Shown here one piece after another: positions 60,523-64,000 of a stretch of DNA of 64,000 nucleotides. Made by a program: the position numbers and the translations under genes. Origin of the DNA: Ambrosia x helenae (lineage: Eukaryota > Streptophyta > Magnoliopsida > Asterales > Asteraceae); contig CM061224.1 of assembly GCA_030844895.1 (NCBI GenBank), forward strand, positions 79,216,127-79,280,126, read 5' to 3'. The notes beneath the pieces were generated by a model. That model had not been told where the DNA came from. It was given only the letters and a program-made list of their open reading frames with translations, and did no database searches. Positions within the stretch are counted from its first letter, which is position 1, and each line of letters begins with the position of its first letter.

Positions 60523-60831
60523 CTAAAACATGATAAAATACATGATGATTCCAAACCAAGTCATCCATAGATAAGTTTTCAGCTTCTTATTCTCAGATTT
60601 AAGTGTCCCAACTAAGGTCTGCAAGGCTGTGTTCTTGACTCTCAGTTTTTCAGTCTCTTCACCATCATTGATAGTACTAGGAATCTGACCCAACGGTAAT
60701 TCAGCCCAACAAACGAAACCACAGCTCCTCCCCTTCAACCGGTTGCAGCAGAAAAACCGTCTACCAGGGTTTGCAGAGGTGGAAGACACACGTATGATAG
60801 TAGGAGCTCCACATTTGCAGAATACCATCAT
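60523..60831 (-). CDS. MULE-2 GRF-type zinc-finger protein with C-terminal membrane segment
   Basis: An intact 102-codon frame on the minus strand. The first of two adjacent ATGs is at 60829-60831, after a CT-rich leader starting just inside the right TIR. Residues 5-42 form a GRF-type zinc finger (CKCG, then PGRRFFCCN, then CGFVCWAE). Residues 60-88 look like a short coiled coil, and the last 14 or so residues are hydrophobic and aromatic, a probable membrane or packing segment. GRF fingers bind single-stranded nucleic acid in known proteins. Small plant GRF proteins of this layout are common; here it lies inside the TIRs, so it travels with MULE-2. A role in transposition is inference. Confidence 0.75.
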   Translation of the reverse strand: MMVFCKCGAPTIIRVSSTSANPGRRFFCCNRLKGRSCGFVCWAELPLGQIPSTINDGEETEKLRVKNTALQTLVGTLKSENKKLKTYLWMTWFGIIMYFIMF

Positions 60832-61162
60832 CTAGGTATGATTTGGGAATTAGGGTTTGTAGGATTTGGGAATTAGGGTATGTAGGATTTGGGAATCAGG
60901 TTTGAATTGAGAGGGTAGTGATGAAGAAGGTCTGAAGATGAAGAAGATGGGTTTTAAAAGGGGTTTTTAAACGTTATAACACGAAAGGATGAAAATGCCC
61001 CTCCCACTTAACTGAGGTTTTTTTCTTCGTCAGAAAGTCTGTTAAATATGGGCCAAAATGGCAATTTTCGAACTTTGAGGGGTGCTTTTGGCAGAAAAAA
61101 AAGATAACTGCCCAAACAAGCAATCTGGGCCAAACCTGAGGGGCCATTTTGGCAATTTACTC

Positions 61163-61245
61163 TTATTATTATTATTATTATTTGGGAAACTTGTAGACAA
61201 CTTGTGTTGTCCGGATTAAACGAAAACAGGGGAAACTCTGCCCAA
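61163..61245 (+). repeat. Remainder of MULE-OTU unit 2
   Basis: TTTGGGAAACTTGTAGACA and following bases match unit 1 at about 54521-54575. Similarity stops after CTCTGCCCAA. Confidence 0.75.
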
Positions 61246-61442
61246 CTGGTAGTCCTGGTAGTTCTGCTAGTCTGGTGTAACTTTGTTTTTATAATGTATA
61301 ATGATTTATTAAGTAGATTTTTTTTGTTTATAATTTTTTTTGTATAATGATTTACCTATACAATGAAAAAGATTTTTTTAAAAAAAAAACTTATACAACA
61401 TAATTAAAACTAACAAAATACAAAAAAAAAAAAAAAAAAAAA

Positions 61443-61920
61443 ACCCTCTACGGACCCGTATAGGGCTCTAGGGGCCGTAGAAGGAAATTATCTACGGGTC
61501 GTAGAGACCCTTACGGCCCGTAGAGGTTTGGACAGTTGGTCATAGATGCCATCTATGGGTCGTAGAGACCCTGGTATCTATGGCCCGTAGAGGTCTCTAC
61601 GACTCGTAGACAAACAAAACAAATTTTAAATAAAACAAAATCAATAGACAACTAAAATCTATTTAAAAAAAATAAAAAAAATGATATCTACGGGGTGTAG
61701 AGGGCTCTACGAGCCGTAGGTAAGATATTATGTGTTATATAAAGTTTTTCTAACATATAACTCAGCGAACTGGTAGCCCAGATGGTCCCCATATTTGCAA
61801 TAAGACTTGTATGTGTGTGTGTGTGTGTGTGTGAGTTATAACAGACCCACGATCGAATCATGTACCAAACGTTTTTTTTTTTTTCTCTACGGCCCGTATA
61901 GGTCTCTACAGGCCGTAGGT
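61443..61920. repeat. Array of CTACGG..CCGTAG palindromic motifs
   Basis: About eleven variants of CTACGGNCCGTAGAG occur in both orientations. Clusters like this are typical of transposon subterminal regions where transposase binds, but I cannot assign the element and no terminal repeat is evident. Confidence 0.6.
61763..61886 (+). mobile_element. SINE-like sequence with (GT)n
   Basis: TAGCCCAGATGG (61774-61785) fits a tRNA box A and GATCGAATC (61851-61859) fits box B. A (GT)n tract lies between and a T-run follows (about 61873-61885). There is no clear target duplication. Confidence 0.45.
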
Positions 61921-61929
61921 AAAAAATTT

Positions 61930-62255
61930 AAACAGATTAACTTCGTGCCCTCCCCTGTTTTATGTTCATTTCCTCCAAAACCAATACAACAACCACCGAA
62001 CCCTCTCCTTCAAACCCTAATCCCCAATCCTCCACCACCACCACCACCATGTTCAACAACCACCATCCTCAACCCTCTCCTTTGTAACATCATGTATTTT
62101 CCCCAAATTTTTTTTTGGGTTAAAAAAAAATAACCATGTCTAAATCTTTATATTATTTCAAAGCATTTTTATATATTTCGAATACTTTAAGGTGGTATAA
62201 ATTCAAACAAATGCAAAAATTTCCTTAATGAACTACCTATTTTAAACATTTTAGT

Positions 62256-62288
<33 letters not shown>

Positions 62289-62330
62289 TTTTCTGTAAAA
62301 AAAATGAAATAGTTCATTTTTGTGAATCTA
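61930..62330. other. Unassigned DNA with (CCA)n and (TAA)n tracts
   Basis: A CCACCACC tract lies near 62030 and (TAA)n at about 62258-62289. The Pro-rich open frame here follows from composition and I do not call it. Confidence 0.5.
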
Positions 62331-62718
62331 GGCCCACCATAAGCCAACACCAATCATGTCCATTCCTTAACCAAACCATTAACCCAAACCAAACCCACCC
62401 TCATGAGCCCAATAGACCAGCCCAGATCAGTCCAACCTGAGCCCAAACAATCTGTCCCTCCCCTCTCCTTGTACCCGACTTACTGCAGAACCCGACCCAA
62501 ACCCGCACACGACTCCAGTCAAGAAAGCGCGTAATCAGTGCTCAATAAGGGAATAATAATCAAATCAAAATAATCACACTTGACCGACAGATCTATACGC
62601 GTCAAATAAATACATAATTATCGCGTTTAGAGCTCAAATATTTCCAAATTGGATCAATTCTCACGCGTTTGACCATGTCTTGGTCAAACCATAATAACTT
62701 TCCAAATCAAGCTTAAAA

Positions 62719-62864
62719 CTATATATTGAATCCTCCCTTGCTCTCTGAAAACGCCGAATACAAGATCCCCACACTCACATCTCCTTCTCATTCTCGTAAT
62801 TGTGTAAATAAACGCCTGTTTGACTTTCTAAGTTGACCTGCATTCACGAGGCTTCACGACATGT
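62719..62864 (+). promoter_or_regulatory. Possible TATA box, leader and first splice donor of a gene to the right
   Basis: CTATATATTG at 62719-62728 is followed by a CT-rich leader and then by GTAAGTGT at 62863, a strong 5' splice donor. AT-rich DNA follows to the window end, as in a long first intron. This is a weak call: it could be an LTR or chance. Confidence 0.3.
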
Positions 62865-62899
62865 AAGTGTTGATTCAAATTCACTTTCATACTCATTGT

Positions 62900-64000
62900 T
62901 AGCCAATTAAGCAAACCCCTAAATCCGTTCTGATGCTAATGATCTGAATCAGGCCATTTCAATCTGGGTTTGGAACTAGGGTTCGTAGTTTATAAATTGG
63001 GGAAGAGACATTAGTTAAAATTCGCATAAAACGTTTTCAAAACAAAGAAATACAACCATCCGACCTATAGATCAGATGGTTTGGAGTGTTGGTGATTTTA
63101 GGAAATTATGTTAGAGCCGGTCACCATGTTTTTATTTTAGGAAATTATTTCAAAACTAAAATAGTGCATAAATATAAATCAGTTTGATATTAACTCGTTC
63201 TCAAGGTCAGACCAGTTGGTCTGGCTTGTGATTTAAAACCTTTGAACCGGCCATTGACCCGGGTTCGAGTCCTCGCCACAACAACATTTTTTTAAACCTT
63301 TTAATTTATATATTTTCCCTATTAAACTTTTAAAATCGATTATAAATACTAAAAATGGTTTTTAAATTCTATAAAAATTATTTTATGTTAATTTAATGAC
63401 AAAGTTTATTATACAATTTTTAGTTTTCCAAAAATCATTTATTTAATATATATTATAAATATTACAAGTTTATTCAATTATAAATTTAAAATTTCATAAA
63501 AATATCTAAACGACTTTATAAAATTTCACAAAAATTATTTTAAACTTTTAGATCAATAAATATTTCATAAATAATTTTTTTCCAGAAAAACCGTTTATTT
63601 AATATTTTTAATTAATTTTTGTTATTTTAATCATAAATAAAACATAATAAATGAATTTTTCAATATTTTATACCAAAATTTTACATAAATTATTTTTGTT
63701 CATTTAGAATAGAAATATAAATTTTAATTTGAAATTTCATTAATTTTAATATTTTTAGATATTAAAACTATATTTTTGACAAATAGAAATAAATACACTA
63801 AATATTCAATTTTTGAGAAAATAATTTTACAAAAAATTATTTTCATATTTAAAATCTTATAATATGGCCATCTTTAATAAAAAACACACAAATAGTCTTT
63901 TATTTAATTATTTTCTGAATTTCTTTTATTTATTAACAATTTATCTAAATTAACGATTAATCAATTATCAATCCCTAAATTAGGAACCCTAGAAATACTT
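62900..64000. other. AT-rich DNA, no gene seen
   Basis: Very AT-rich with no open frame of note. It contains the SINE-like sequence at 63205-63288. Confidence 0.5.
63205..63288 (+). mobile_element. SINE-like fragment with tRNA box A and B
   Basis: AGACCAGTTGGT (63209-63220) resembles box A and GGTTCGAGTCC (63262-63272) is a perfect box B, about 42 nt apart as in tRNA-derived SINEs. A full tRNA fold is not evident. Confidence 0.45.

Larger units (their letters stand above)
57152..61162 (+). mobile_element. MULE-2, 4.0 kb Mutator-like element with three genes
   Basis: The terminal inverted repeats are 202 bp each (57152-57353 and 60961-61162), start GAGTAAA(C/T)TGCC and differ at about five or six bases. 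TTATTATTA flanks both ends (57143-57151 and 61163-61171); the target is a (TTA)n tract, so the 9-bp duplication is suggestive rather than exact. Inside are two plus-strand genes and one minus-strand gene, each side transcribed inward from a TIR through a CT-rich leader. It is inserted in unit 2 of the duplicated MULE-OTU pseudogene. Confidence 0.95.

Noticed and set aside
61807..62133. 108-codon Pro-rich frame
   Set aside because: It starts in a (GT)n tract and runs through CCA-rich DNA and a T-run; the composition explains it.
63209..63272. tRNA gene
   Set aside because: The box A and B pair is present, but no acceptor stem or anticodon arm pairs, so a SINE remnant fits better.

Overview
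This window is plant nuclear DNA made almost entirely of nested transposable elements. The LTR, MULE, Helitron and CACTA families, the spliced transposase genes and the retrotransposon leader styles point to a eudicot. Asteraceae is my best guess from recalled resemblance of the families, not from a search. I see no complete single-copy host gene. A possible promoter and first exon of one lies near the right end.

Left stack (1-19428): the 3' end of an old Copia element (Copia B) was hit by a solo Gypsy LTR (Gypsy B, TSD GAATC). That LTR was then split by a 15.1 kb Sirevirus-like Copia element (Copia A, 1367-16484) with 535/534 bp LTRs, broken gag and pol, and a further long broken ORF between pol and the 3' LTR. 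Middle (20557-33167): a minus-strand chromovirus-type Gypsy element (Gypsy A, TSD TAAAC) with 3.0 kb LTRs that differ at about 27 places. Its gag is split by another solo LTR (Gypsy C, TSD ATATT), and its pol carries a deletion, a frameshift, a stop and a changed RT catalytic residue.

33429-43740: a coding-poor LTR element (LARD/Athila-like) whose 5' LTR holds Helitron A and whose interior holds a 5.0 kb MULE (MULE-1, minus-strand transposase gene). A MITE flanked by (TA)n sits in an intron of that gene. The 3' LTR ends in a hAT-type MITE inside a 53-bp perfect palindrome, followed by Helitron B. 45531-46059 is one end of a CACTA element with the last exon of its gene.

46813-61245: a FAR1/MULE/OTU-type transposase pseudogene interrupted by a 4.85 kb solo LTR (Gypsy D, TSD AAACC), which itself carries Helitron C and a LINE/SINE tail. 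The 3' half of the pseudogene is tandemly duplicated, and the second unit received a 4.0 kb MULE (MULE-2, 202-bp terminal inverted repeats). MULE-2 carries three genes: a transposase relative lacking its catalytic core, an acidic repeat protein, and a GRF zinc-finger protein with a C-terminal hydrophobic segment. 61246-64000 holds a palindromic-motif array, two SINE-like sequences and AT-rich DNA.

All alignments were by eye. Divergence counts are approximate and family names rest on recognised motifs.
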